Assembly: GCA_036971475.1 (NCBI GenBank)
Contig: JBAIZL010000007.1
Location: 27,032,947 to 27,096,946 of the forward strand
DNA length: 64,000 nt
Source of the DNA: Prosapia bicincta
Lineage: Eukaryota; Arthropoda; Insecta; Hemiptera; Cercopidae
Direction of reading: 5' to 3'
Both the position numbers and the translations under genes were made by a program. The notes beneath the pieces were generated by a model, which saw nothing but the letters and a program-made list of their open reading frames with translations, was not told the DNA's origin and ran no database searches. Below, piece after piece: positions 38,803 through 50,665 of the stretch. Within the stretch, counting starts at the first letter, position 1, and the number at the start of each line of letters is the position of its first letter.

Positions 38803-40914
38803 ATTGCATGCAGTAAGAAGCTAAACCCATTAAAAAAATTTAATTTACAATTATGCATAATACATGATACGTTAATTTCAAATAATTTTTAAAACATTTC
38901 CTTATGATAAATAAATGACAATTATATTTTAATGATTTATCAATTATTTTAGTAGTTACTACTGTTTTACATGTGATATATGTTTATTTGCATGGTTATG
39001 TATGAATAATTCATTTTGTTGTGCATAAAATTACTTGTGTGTTTGTGTATGTATGTATATATATTCGCAGTAATTTTTACTTTAAAATTACATTGTTATC
39101 CTTTCCGCTTAATTTTACTCTTAGTTCTTAGATTATATAATTTTTTCTAATTAAAAAAAAATTTAGCCATTATGCATTTGTAGATAACTTTCTACCATGT
39201 AGAAATATATATTTGTAGATAACTCTTTACAATGTAGATTAGTAATAAAGATTTCACACTAAATGTAAGGAATTTTCTCATACAGCTTTATCTTCCCATT
39301 TAGTTCCGCAGATATGCAGCTTAGTCTTTAGTTATATTAATAGCTAACTTTATAAATATGTTGTAATATTTTAATGGTTACAGCAAATAGATCCTGAACT
39401 TTTCAAGATAAATATATATATTTTACACATTTTCCTGTTTTAATCAGTTTTTATTTTTATTAAAAAAATGTACTTGGAGGTTCTGATTTGTTTATAAATC
39501 CCTTACAGTACTGTGAACTATAAAAACAGAATACTTCCACCAAAATAAAATTCATTACCATTTTTTTATATATAATAACAGGAATAAAAAAACACTAATC
39601 AAACAATAAAACACCAATTGAACAATAATTTTATACGTTCATAACAAAAGGTTGATGCATACTTCTTTGTTTTAAAACAACCTTAAATAATTAGTTAAAT
39701 TATGTTCTAAAAACTATTAAAAAACCTTTTGGAGACACACACACACACACACGGATATGGTGCATTTGTGCCAAGACAAAACAGTCCATTATTTTTAAAA
39801 ATACTGCGAAGGAAGATTTATAACAATAATAATATTAGACAATGGACATAAAAAATGCTACGTATTTTACACCTCCTTTAACAACTCAGACAAACGCTAT
39901 ACATGGTAGAAAAATATCTAACTGTTTAGCGAGGTCATTCATCTTGAAAAGTGTGAACTGGATTTTTAGTTTGTGTGAATGTTTTTAATTAGATGATAAA
40001 ACCTAAAAATAGTATAGATAGATAAAGAATTGAAAAAAATTCTTACAAAAGTTAATAGCTTTTAAAATATTAATTTTTGCAAAAATTCAACAACTGAATT
40101 TATAGCTGATAACAGCATAAACCAAACTATGAACTGTACCCATACCTATGTTGCAATTTTACAGCTGTAACATTCTTAATCAACACTTGATCATCACTCA
40201 TGCTGTTGGTCATGAGATAAGGCTTTATCTCTTATCCTTTCCAAGAAAATCAACCATTGCAGTCACCTATCAGTTGTCAGCTTTCTAAACAGTCCCATAA
40301 GCATTACTGATGTTAACGTTTAAAAGATTCAAGTCAAAGTTTTGAGTTGGTTGTTCAGAAAATTTCTAAAAATAAAATTTTTATTTTCAATTTTTTGCTC
40401 TGTACTAGACAAATGCATCTGTAATTTTCATAATAGGTAAATGCACAAAGGGCTCTTATGTAAATCCAACTGGACAGAACGGTGCACAATTTGCCCTATT
40501 AAAAATCCTCCAGGGCAAATATGTAAATACTATTAAAGGGCTCCAGGCCAGTACTTCTAGTGGCCTTATTTTAATTTGATGGTGCACCCCACCCAGTGCC
40601 TAAAAATGACTGGGCTAGTGCTTAAAGTCTTCTTAGGTAAATCCTGTGGGGTTTCTGGGACACTGTACAACATACTTAGTGAGTTTGTTATCTCATACTC
40701 TCGAATTGACTTATAAATTTAAATTAAAAATAACCAATTCTAAGTCTGTACTCTATGCACCCATATTCGAGATGTAATGGGTAGATAACCTACGAATGAT
40801 CCGATGTGTGTGTGAACATGTATATATAATTTGCCATCGTCCTTCTATACCACACTAGGGCAGTTTATGTCTTTACTGTCATCCTTATTTTTAAATTCCT
40901 TCTATTTGCTCATA
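38803..40914. other. AT-rich stretch
   Basis: Only a short (AC)9 run near 39737 is notable. No gene was seen. Confidence 0.35.
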
Positions 40915-41012
40915 CTCTTCTGATATATTATCTTGTACAAATTTTCAATCGTTAATAAAATACTTTTTTATTCATTCGATCAAGTTCTAATACATTTTTT
41001 AAACCTCTAGTG
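40915..41012. repeat. Dispersed repeat also present near 63.4 kb
   Basis: CTTCTGATATATTATCTTG, CAAATTTTCA and the TTTTTAAA-CCT edge have close counterparts at 63370-63455. The copy is interrupted at 41013 by a hAT element, and the match resumes after 41587 (GGATGATA). Confidence 0.6.
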
Positions 41013-41579
41013 CAGTGTGAAACAAAATGATTTTGTGCGGCCCTCTCCACTTGTGGCTTTTCGAATTCTGAGCGGTTCGATTGACTTACGCTTACGGCTT
41101 AAAATACAAATAGATTTCTCAATAGCTAGAACCATTACACTAGCCACAACAATAAACGCCTTATAATAAATTACAGGCGCGATATAAGTGGAAAGTAGTC
41201 TGCGATGTGCATGCAGGCAAGTTCACCCCTAAAGCAATTGTTTTATTTTAGTAAAATTTTGTTAATTTTTAAATGAACGTGTTTTATTTCATATTTCAGC
41301 ACTTCATATCTTAAATTAAGAAATCTGTCTGAGTTAAGTTAGAAAATTGTCAAATTTGTTATCAGGAAGTAAGTACCCTATTTTATAAAATGATACTTTT
41401 AAAATCCAATATTAGTTGTTAGTTGAAGTCACCTTTTGTACTGTATTAAAAATCAGTTACATTACCGATCTAAAATTAGGAAATATAATCAAAATCATGG
41501 TTATTTTGTTTTTGCAATCCTTACAGCCATGCTAGATTGAACATGAGGCTTTTAAATTCAAAAAGGTTGCCGACCCCTG
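41013..41579. mobile_element. Short hAT element with perfect 8-bp target duplication
   Basis: It begins CAGTGTGAAACAAAATG and ends AGGTTGCCGACCCCTG, the reverse of the CAGGGGTCGGCAACC type end of hAT Charlie-like elements. The flanks CTCTAGTG at 41005-41012 and 41580-41587 are identical. TGCGGCCCTC near the left end is also common in such elements. The interior (567 bp in all) has no transposase, so it is non-autonomous. The two termini match only at CAG...CTG and a few further bases. Confidence 0.82.
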
Positions 41580-41647
41580 CTCTAGTGGATGATAAGTGAT
41601 AATTAATACAGTTTTTTTGAAATATTTATTCAATAATTAAATTATAA

Positions 41648-41715
41648 AATTTGTGGGGTCAAGCCGGATTCGAACCGAGAATCTCAGGTTCAAAGTCTAG
41701 CGAGCCTTGGCACTG
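41648..41715 (-). ncRNA. tRNA-like remnant or SINE head
   Basis: On the minus strand, CGGTTCGAATCCGGCTTGAC resembles a T arm with its B box. It is preceded by CTAGACTTTGAACCTGAG, which looks like an anticodon arm with loop CTTTGAA (anticodon TTG, Gln-like). Stem pairing is imperfect and no sound D arm or acceptor is visible, so this is a pseudogene or SINE piece, not a working tRNA. Confidence 0.45.
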
Positions 41716-42345
41716 GGCAAACTTTCCAATACCTAGAAATATATTTCTCAATGATAATTATGAATTTTTTCCTCTTCTGGTTGTTGTCGAAACATTAATT
41801 GTACAACCTCAAATGGTTCCCATGGTTACCACACAATTTCTTATATTACTTGTTATGTATATCAAAATACCTTTCTCGTCCTACTATCTATATTCAAACC
41901 TCTCATCACTTTCTTCATAGGCGAAAGTAGGAAATTATTGCTGCAGTCAAAATCTGTGCATACTTCAATAAACTTGTATATCTTTTTTTCTATAACTCGG
42001 TTTCCAGTTAGATTTATGTGTTCACTATCATTAGGTGCTAATAGAAATCATTTACTTGTATAGAATCTAAATTTTTAGTGACTATTCCCGTTGAAAGTAA
42101 AATTATAGGGGCAACAAGTCACCTTTACTCCACCCAGTTACTTTATAGGCTCTTTTGGGTCATCTTAGGACTTGCATATTTGTATCACAACACACAGTAT
42201 TTATTTGTTTATTTTATTTGACTGTTTATTTAAAAATAATTTAGCTCTTTTTGTTAAACAATTAAAATTAATAACAAAGGTGCAGTAATAAGTTATTTTT
42301 AAGTTTAACTGTAGTGAGTTTTCTATAGATAATAAATTTTCCTGT
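41716..42345. other. AT-rich stretch
   Basis: Nothing recognised. Confidence 0.35.
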
Positions 42346-42705
42346 CAGTAAAAAGACAGTTGGTATATGAGTCAGTAGCATTTATTTTCCGACAGCTGGT
42401 TAGCCCTCTTCATCAGGCCTAAGCTATCTACATGAAATTAATATATTAAAGTTGGCAAATTAATACAATAATAGTTATAAAAATATTACATTAAATAAAT
42501 GGAAAACCTAGTAGTTATTTGGAATTATTAGTTGGTTGCCATTTATTTAAGGTAACGCTTTTATAATTGTGTTTGTATTAATTTGCCAATTTTAATATAA
42601 TAATTTCATGTATGAACATTAAGCCTGATGAAGAAGATGGCAAGCTAGCTGTCAAAACATCACCGTTATTTTGAAAATAAATGTTACTGACTTATATATC
42701 AACCA
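42346..42705. repeat. Inverted repeat pair with CCTGATGAAGA modules
   Basis: The left arm (about 42365-42520, minus sense) and right arm (about 42530-42700, plus sense) share GCCTGATGAAGA, TTAGTT-TTGCC, AGCTGTC and AAATAAATG-TACTGACT-ATAT. The modules face outward, as in the PLE pairs. No coding sequence remains. Confidence 0.75.
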
Positions 42706-43611
42706 TATTTTATTAATATCAAGACTGGTGAGTGTATATATACAAAAATAAATTGTCACAATATTTTGAACTTTATTAAAAAATTTAAATTTCAACAGAG
42801 GAAACCTTTTAAACTTATATTTTTCACATAATTTCAATCTTTCATAGAAATTTTAAATTATCGTGAAATGTAATATTATTCGTGGCAAAAAATAGTATAA
42901 TTTATATTAAACAGTTCTTATAGTTGTGGTTGTTTTCTTTATGGAAACAAGTAGGTGTTTTTGTTGTCAGAACTAAATTGGACAGCATTTCTGTCAGTTG
43001 GAAATTAGCCAGGAATTTCAGGCTATTTATGGCCCCACGCAAAACAAAACCAAGTTATTTTAATTTCAGTTTTATTGGCTTTGGTATATTGAAATACTTA
43101 TTTTACGACTGTAGGAACAATTATTCAATTACAAATTTGTCACACTTCTTATACAACCAGAAAGATTTTTTTCAAAATATTGAAAATCAAACGATTTCGT
43201 AGTCTATTATAACTTTAGATCTTTTATTACATTTCTCGTGTAATAGCAAATTAGAAGCTCCCATCAAAAATAAACATTCCTTTAGCTAAGACCCCTCAGC
43301 TAAGAGGTCAGAAAATGTTGGAAATTAATGTAATTTTGAACATTTTCCTATAGTTTAATGCCAAAGAGCAGGCTTTCCACTGCTAGCTTGAATAAAATTT
43401 TCAAAGTTCTTTCTTTTCTCTGCATTTGGCTTTATCTTATATAACTTATTACATACTTTCTTCTCACAAACCAGTTACAATATAGGTCTGTTTTTATTGC
43501 ACTACATTAATTAGTAAAATTCCACTACAGCATTAGTAAAAATCCCAGAAAAACTTTATATAAAATCTTATTAATTTTTTTTCATTGCTATATTTTTTGA
43601 ATGGCATACAT
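42706..43611. other. AT-rich stretch
   Basis: The plus frame at 42924-43202 (92 residues) is not recognised and lacks family motifs. Confidence 0.3.
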
Positions 43612-43614
43612 GTT

Positions 43615-43832
43615 GTCTTTATCAACAAGAATATTTAAGAACAATCGCTTGAAGCTTTTCATTGATATAAACTTATTACCATTTTTAGATACTCTTCGCC
43701 CATCTTAACTAAAACAAGATGGTTTCTTTTAATTGTAGACAAGTGAAGAGACAACTACTAAAAATCTCAGAAATGTCAAATTGATAAAAGGTTTCAATCT
43801 ATTGTAAAATATTCTTGTTGATGAAGTGTGTT
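43615..43832. repeat. Imperfect inverted repeat
   Basis: CTTTATCAACAAGAATATTTA pairs with AAATATTCTTGTTGAT-AAG at the other end, and weaker matches continue inward for about 90 bp. It ends 15 bp before the 5S-like fragment. Confidence 0.6.
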
Positions 43833-43846
43833 TTACTATGTATCCG

Positions 43847-43932
43847 GCCAAAGGCTATACCTTGTTCAATATTCTAGTTCTTGTCCGATAACCGCAGTCA
43901 AGCGACGTTGGGCATGGTTAGTACTTGGATGG
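43847..43932 (+). pseudogene. 5S rRNA-derived fragment
   Basis: GCCAAAGGCTATACCTTGTT, then TTCTAGTTCTTGTCCGATAA, CCGCAGTCAAGCGACGTTGG and GCATGGTTAGTACTTGGATG follow the order of eukaryotic 5S rRNA from base 1 to about base 88. The internal control region (box A-like and box C-like GGATGG) is preserved with several changes. The last ~30 nucleotides, which pair with the start, are absent. It is therefore a pseudogene or the head of a 5S-derived SINE. Confidence 0.8.
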
Positions 43933-43934
43933 TA

Positions 43935-44322
43935 CTACATATTCTCATTAAAGTGAATATTTTTGCATTTTGAATTTTCAAATTTACAAAGTAAAACAAA
44001 AATCTGATACGAAAGGTACAAATATTAATTAAATAACCTTTTATACAAGATTTAATTGTTGGTTTAAGTAGATTTCTCAGTGTATTTTTGTGTATTTAGT
44101 TAACTAATTACATTTTTCTCTTCTACATTAGTATGTCATTTGTAATATTTTTATTTCAACATACGAGTGTTGATTAATATATTCTTCAGTAGATGATCAG
44201 TTTCATTGTTCTGCTGATAAAACAATCCAGATTTAAAATTGAAAAAATAATTATTTGACTCTTGAAGTATATTACACCCAGGAGTGAAAATTCCCATATA
44301 CTATCATAATATCCCCCTACAC
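43935..44322. other. AT-rich stretch after the 5S-like fragment
   Basis: If the 5S-like segment heads a SINE, its body would lie here. No tail or duplication was seen. Confidence 0.3.
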
Positions 44323-44935
44323 CAGGGGTTCTCAAAGTTTTTAGTTCCACGCCCCCTCCTCTTGAAATGAAAGCCTCCCTGCCCCCTCCACTTTACACTA
44401 TAAATAAATGGTATGGGCATATAAAAAAGAAACATATATATATTTATGTATACATACTTTCACTAGAAACATAACATTTCAAGTTCTAATTCGCAAGATA
44501 AAGTTTAAGTGATAAGAGGAAAATCTGTTAGTGAGATGGATGAGCTTGCATTTATTTCGCTAGCATCCATATTTCAGCTTGTGTTTTATTAAAGGCACAA
44601 TGCTATTCATTAGCAACATCAAGTTTGTTCCTATGTTTTATTTTTATATCAACAAGTGCTGAAAATGTTTTTTCGCACAAGTAGGTGCTTGAAAATAGGA
44701 AGTATAATAGAGGAGCTGCCTGTAATGGACTGTTAAGTGTTTTATCCAAATGAACATTTTTGTCCATTGTGGCGCCGTTTCCACATTGAACGGCAAAGAT
44801 TTTTTTGTGACACTTTTGTATTATTATTCTTTTCAAGCTGTCATGTTGATTTAACTTCAAGCTTATAAAATTTGCACAACTTTTACTAATTTCTTCTATA
44901 AATGCATACATTTTATTTAAATTTTCTGAATATCA
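44323..44935 (-). pseudogene. Second ZBED/Buster-type hAT relic with one terminal repeat
   Basis: CAGGGGTTCTCAAAGTTTTT at 44323 is a hAT Buster/Charlie end, followed by CACGCCCCCTCC typical of their subterminal DNA. On the minus strand, 44911-44530 encodes STYLCEKTFSALVDIKIKHR and NKLDVANE, then after stops MQAHPSH. This is the C-terminal dimerisation tail of ZBED5-like transposases. Most of the transposase is deleted, and no second terminus or 8-bp duplication was found. Confidence 0.75.
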
Positions 44936-45591
44936 TGGTCTAGTTTTAAATTTTGATAAATTGTGTACTTAAATTTTAACTAAATGAGAATTTATCTTAC
45001 TATTTTCTAACTGCTCCCCCCCCCCCCCCAGTTTTTGGCCCTAGACACTTTACAAGGCGACTAGCCAATATGACTATTTTCATGTATGACAAAGAAAATA
45101 ATTGTGAATAATCATAGGAACAATATCAGAACATTAAACTCCCTGGCTAGGAATAAAGGGAAGGATTGTGAAGTAGGCCTACTTCTGTCAGGAACATACA
45201 ATGGTGTCTATTTGTTATAACCTTTGTAGAATGGAGAATAAGGAATGGCAAAAGCAATATAATGAATCTCAGATTCTGACAATGAGATTAGCAGAAAATT
45301 ATACCATTGTGAGGGCTGTTTTTTTTTTACCAAAATAGACTCTGTTAACTAGGGTAGATATTGTCACAGGCGAAGGAGAAGAGGTCTGGCCCAAGGCAAG
45401 TCAAAACGATAAGGCCATTCCTAAAGACATTTCTGATACAAAATGTCAGATTTACAGAAAATTACAATGCAGAAGTGGGATCATATAATTTATTTTGTGC
45501 ACCCTTTCTTATTAAAATTAGTACTTTTACCTGTCTGTAAATACTGTTTCCTTACACTGTTTATATATTAATCACACCCATTGTATATAGG

Positions 45592-45593
<2 letters not shown>
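44936..45593. other. AT-rich stretch with a C14 run
   Basis: Nothing recognised beyond the C run near 45015. Confidence 0.35.

Positions 45594-45665
<72 letters not shown>
45594..45665. repeat. (AT)n then (AC)n microsatellite
   Basis: About 23 AT repeats run straight into about 12 AC repeats. Confidence 0.98.
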
Positions 45666-45744
45666 TATATGTATATATAGTCTTTTTGAGACTCAAAATG
45701 AGTCAAAATAAGCTTGAAAATAAGAGCATATAATTAATAGTTCT

Positions 45745-45850
45745 CAAAAATTGACTCGCAAATATACCAACTAAAATTCTTGTTTAAGTACATTAAACTG
45801 TAATTGATACGTGAATACAAGTAAACAGTGTTGCAAAGTTTTATGTTTAA
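45745..45850. repeat. Left arm of an inverted repeat around a piggyBac insertion
   Basis: ACTCGCAAATATACCAA-TAA and AAACAGTGTTGCAAAGTT are found reverse-complemented at about 47385-47490. The arms are about 100 bp, and the space between holds an AT microsatellite and the piggyBac relic. Confidence 0.75.
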
Positions 45851-45861
45851 TATATAGTTAA

Positions 45862-46057
<196 letters not shown>

Positions 46058-47378
46058 CCCTCGGGTAGGCGTGCGGGCTACAGGTGTAGCCTAGTGTTTT
46101 TGTTTAGGCTGCAACGCATCTCCTAAAACTAGTGGAGGGAAGCCTACGTCATTAGCTCTTTTTTGTCATCTACCCTACTCACTGAGTCGGTGATTGCCGC
46201 TTAAAGTGTGTGCGTTTTGTCTGGGCTACGCCTGTAGCCCGTGCGACCTTTTTGTGTTATGAGTGAACCAAAGCGTGCCAGGTTATCATGTGCAGGCAGG
46301 TATTTTTTATGAACTTATGCGAGATTGTTTGTTAGATGAACAGAAAACCCTCGTATCTTACTCCACCAAACTTAAGGAGGCAGTAGCACTTCCATCTACG
46401 ATGCATGAATGCATGACGACTACAACATTGACGAAGATTCAGGGGATTTACAGAAACCCGAAATAATATAACAAGACAAAAATTGAAGTTGACGTATTAG
46501 AATAAATGTGTGCCAAATACGATGTAGTATGAAATACGAAACGATGGCCTATGGTTCTATTTTTTTTTATCTTCTAAATATAGCTGCAGTCAATGCGTCC
46601 AGAATTTACATTGCTAACAAAGCTGGAGGTTCAATATTGTCCAGAAGTGAGGTTATTACAAACATTGCTTTCGATCTAATTGTTCCTAAAGTAAACGAAA
46701 GGGTTAATGTTACTATGCTACCTGTAGAACTAAAGAGGCAAGCAAGAAACCTTGAGCATCATCGTATAGACAACAAGGTTGGGCGCTGCTCAGGGTGCAG
46801 TAGAGGGAGGGATAGATCAACCTGGAAGTGCTACAACCAATCTGGAGATATGCCCTGACCACACCCTGCTAGTATGTGACATTCCTGTGGAAGCTACACA
46901 CCAATAAAACATTGGAAAGAACAATAATAACATCTTTGTTTGTCAGTGCACAGTCCTACCCATTTAAACTAAAATGTATTTATTTGGTAAATAACACTTT
47001 TTTACATATAACAATATATATTTAATGTTTTTTTTAAAATTTGTATACCATTTCTGGTAATTTATATTTGAAAATAAATGAGTTTCATTGTATCATTATT
47101 CTAAGATTTTTTAGTTTTATGCACCGAAAGTTGATAGTATTTTGTGGCGTAAATTTAATATAATCTGATCTCAATGTTTATAACCTATTTAAAAATAAAA
47201 TCTTACATTTATTTTTTCACAAATATGTTAAAAAGTATAATAGGAAGCAGTTATGACAATAACACATTAAAAAAAATATTTTTTAATAATAAATTTTAAA
47301 TAAAAAGAGAGTGGGCTACAGTGGTAGGTAGCCCATGAGCGTAAATGTGTTACTTTTAACCACGCGCCTACCGAAGAG
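46058..47378 (+). pseudogene. Degenerate piggyBac element
   Basis: The left end CCCTCGGGTAGGCGTGCGGG and right end CACGCGCCTACCGAAGAG are inverted relatives. The right flank is TTAA (47379-47382) and the left flank ATAA. The plus strand encodes scraps in transposase order: GYHVQAGIFYELMRDCLLDE; then MAYGSIFFYLLNIAAVNASR; then KRQARNLEHHRIDNKVGRCS and WKCYNQSGDM, the cysteine-rich C-terminus. Large deletions and frameshifts leave 1,321 bp. It lies inside the inverted repeat noted at 45745. Confidence 0.8.
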
Positions 47379-47382
47379 TTAA

Positions 47383-47510
47383 CTTTGCAACACTGTTTTC
47401 TTGTAGCTACTTATTCCTTACACTTTAGTTACTTGAAAAAGAATCTTACTTGGTATATTTGCGAGTAGACTTTCTAGGACTTTATATATGTCTCTTCATT
47501 CAAACATCAA
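47383..47510. repeat. Right arm of the inverted repeat around the piggyBac relic
   Basis: It is the reverse complement of 45745-45850: AACTTTGCAACACTGTTTTC and TTGGTATATTTGCGAGTAGA. Confidence 0.75.
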
Positions 47511-48380
47511 CTGAGACTATGAGCTTCTTCTAGTAGATAGCCAGGTGTGTGGGTTATATACATAACCATAATCTAATAAAAGTATTATACTTTTTATATC
47601 ACTAAAATACACTTATTTAGTATTTTTTTATAGAAAAAACTATTAATATCTTCAGTTAGTTCTAAATTGTCCATCTTTAAAGGTATAATGGTTTTAAGAG
47701 AGGCTCATTCTATATTCTTATTGGCTGCTATTCTATTGTAAATCCAACAAACAAAATGAAGGTGCCTTTATCAATTACTTTTTTAAAATAAATGAATGTT
47801 GTATGCAGTAAATTGTTTTTAAGACCAACTTCCTAAAGACATAATTTTTCATAGCTGGAAAATAAATCCTAAAAAACTTGTCAAGTTATTAAGACCCCAT
47901 ATCATGCTAGTCCAGCTTATCTGTGTGACTTTGGTAGATTTTGTTTAGCCTTAACCTTTATCTGTTCTCTTATATTGTTTAGAAGAGATAATGTATGTAA
48001 CCAGTTTCAAACAGATTGTATGTCTAACAATAACAGTGAGACTCAACTTGTAGTAAACAACATTTTCTTGGCATGACCTCTTTTCATGCAGTTGTTATTG
48101 CCAGAAATATTTTGCGCCTAAAATTGTCAAGTTTTTTTGTCTATTAATAAATGTTTTCTCTCCATTTATTCAAGGAAATGTTTACATTTCTGAAGTGAAT
48201 ATTATTCTTTTATTGGCAATTGGTTAAAGTGTCATTGTTTTATTGTTAAAGCGTTCCAGTGTCATTAACCTTTAACACATCACCTCTGTGGCAAGCATTG
48301 AGCCAGAAATAAGAGTGAACTTCCATAATGCTTTTTAAATGTTTAAAAATCATTCCATTTTAACAGGGCCCCCCTGCTGG
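47511..48380. other. AT-rich stretch
   Basis: Nothing recognised. Confidence 0.35.
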
Positions 48381-49899
48381 AAAATATCCTGTAGTGTAAA
48401 CTCGAAGGGTCTTCTATAGAGGGAAATAGTTATAGGCCTACTCTGTGACATTACACAGTCATTAATTAGCCTCACTTAAAGTATACTAAAATATCCTGTA
48501 GTGTAAACTCGAAGGGTCTTCTATCAGAGGGAAATAGTTATAGGCCTACTCTGTGACATTACCCAGTCATTAATTAGCCTCACTTACAGTATACTAAAAT
48601 ATCCTGTAGTGTAAACTCTAAGGGTCTTCTATCAGAGGGAAATAGTTATAGGCCTACTCTGTGACATTACACAGTCATTAATTAGCCTCACTTACAGTAT
48701 ACTAAAATATCCTGTAGTGTAAACTCTAAGGGTCTTCTATCAGAGGGAAATAGTTATAGGCCTACTCTGTGACATTACACAGTCATTAATTAGCCTCACT
48801 TACAGTATACTAAAATATCCTGTAGTGTAAACTCTAAGGGTCTTCTATCAGAGGGAAATAGTTATAGGCCTACTCTGTGACATTACACAGTCATTAATTA
48901 GCCTCACTTAAAGTATACTAAAATATCCTGTAGTGTAAACTCGAAGGGTCTTCTATCAGAGGGAAATAGTTATAGGCCTACTCTGTGACATTACCCAGTC
49001 ATTAATTAGCCTCACTTACAGTATACTAAAATATCCTGTAGTGTAAACTCTAAGGGTCTTCTATCAGAGGGAAATAGTTATAGGCCTACTCTGTGACATT
49101 ACACAGTCATTAATTAGCCTCACTTACAGTATACAGTACTAAAATATCCTGTAGTGTAAACTCTAAGGGTCTTCTATCAGAGGGAAATAGTTATAGGCCT
49201 ACTCTGTGACATTACACAGTCATTAATTAGCCTCACTTACAGTATACAGTACTAAAATATCCTGTAGTGTAAACTCTAAGGGTCTTCTATCAGAGGGAAA
49301 TAGTTATAGGCCTACTCTGTGACATTACACAGTCATTAATTAGCCTCACTTAAAGTATACTAAAATATCCTGTAGTGTAAACTCGAAGGGTCTTCTATCA
49401 GAGGGAAATAGTTATAGGCCTACTCTGTGACATTACCCAGTCATTAATTAGCCTCACTTACAGTATACTAAAATATCCTGTAGTGTAAACTCTAAGGGTC
49501 TTCTATCAGAGGGAAATAGTTATAGGCCTACTCTGTGACATTACACAGTCATTAATTAGCCTCACTTACAGTATACAGTACTAAAATATCCTGTAGTGTA
49601 AACTCTAAGGGTCTTCTATCAGAGGGAAATAGTTATAGGCCTACTCTGTGACATTACCCAGTCATTAATTAGCCTCACTTACAGTATACTAAAATATCCT
49701 GTAGTGTAAACTCTAAGGGTCTTCTATCAGAGGGAAATAGTTATAGGCCTACTCTGTGACATTACGCAGTCATTAATTAGCCTCACTTACAGTATACAGT
49801 ACTAAAATATCCTGTAGTGTAAACTCTAAGGGTCTTCTATCAGAGGGAAACAGTTATAGGCCTACTCTGTGACATTACACAGTCATTAATTAGCCTCAC
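48381..49899. repeat. 107-113-bp satellite, 14 copies
   Basis: AAAATATCCTGTAGTGTAAA starts each unit, followed by GGGTCTTCTATCAGAGGGAA, TAGGCCTACTCTGTGACATT and CAGTCATTAATTAGCCTCAC. The common period is 108 bp. Some units have an extra ACAGT, giving 113, and the first is 107. Variants CGAAG/CTAAG, TACAC/TACCC and CTTAAAG/CTTACAG are shared between copies. Confidence 0.98.
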
Positions 49900-50330
49900 A
49901 GTAGTAAAATATTTTACATTTTTAGGTTTATTAGTACATTATTTCTATTTTTTACATCATGAATTACATGAAGATTAGGCTTGAGAATATTGCAGAGACC
50001 CCATTTCACTTTATACCAGAAAACTACCTATTTATTATATTGTGAGCCGGAGTAAACATAGTCTACTAATTATAAGTAGAAAATCTGGACCGAACAGTTG
50101 AACGCAAACAGCGAAAATGGCATTTTATTTTACATTAATAGTTTGAAAGTTTTCTCTTTTCCATATTTTTAGGGGGTTTGAGCCCAAAAGTCCTCCTTAA
50201 ATCCACCACTGAAGTATAATGAATACTTTACAGCAAATATGTTTATATATTATATATATATAAATAAATAATAAGCATATCTTTAATAATATGCCACTTC
50301 TAAACAAATAGAAATTACTCAGATATAAAT
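49900..50330. other. AT-rich stretch
   Basis: Nothing recognised. Confidence 0.35.
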
Positions 50331-50665
50331 TTATTAAAGTTTTATTAATCACTTTTACATTAGTTTATGACTATCCGAACTTTAAATTTTGTAAAAACTT
50401 ACTGCGACAGAACGTTTTTAATCGCTCCATGGCGATTTTTATCAGTGTCTTCTGCTTGGAGTTTTTAGGTTGAGTGGTGACGGTTTTAAAGGCAGGTTTT
50501 CGATAGTATCAAAAGATTATGTATGCTTTGTATTGGGTTTTTGTTCATTTAATATGTTTGTATTTTTTTTTTGTGTGTTTGTAAATTTTATATTGTTCTA
50601 GTGTGTTGAGATCTGGTCCTTTTTTGTTGATGTGTGTAAGTGATGTTAATTAAATCTCACCGAAC
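50331..50665 (-). pseudogene. PLE 3' fragment (GIY-YIG tail)
   Basis: On the minus strand, about 50640-50570 reads SLTHINKKGPDLNTLEQYKI then YKHT, matching the end of the GIY-YIG domain in the copies at 0.9-1.8 kb (LNTLEQYEIYRHS). Downstream at about 50450-50410 comes CACTGATAAAAATCGCCATG-GAGCGATTAAAAACG, a CTGAT-stem-AAAC module. Then comes the GTTCGGATAGTCATAAACTA tail shared with 13620-13730. It links the coding and tail parts of one family. Confidence 0.75.

Noticed and set aside
41648..41715. Functional tRNA-Gln gene
   Set aside because: Anticodon and T arms are mismatched, and D arm and acceptor stem are not evident.
43847..43932. Functional 5S rRNA gene
   Set aside because: The 3' third is missing and helix I cannot form.
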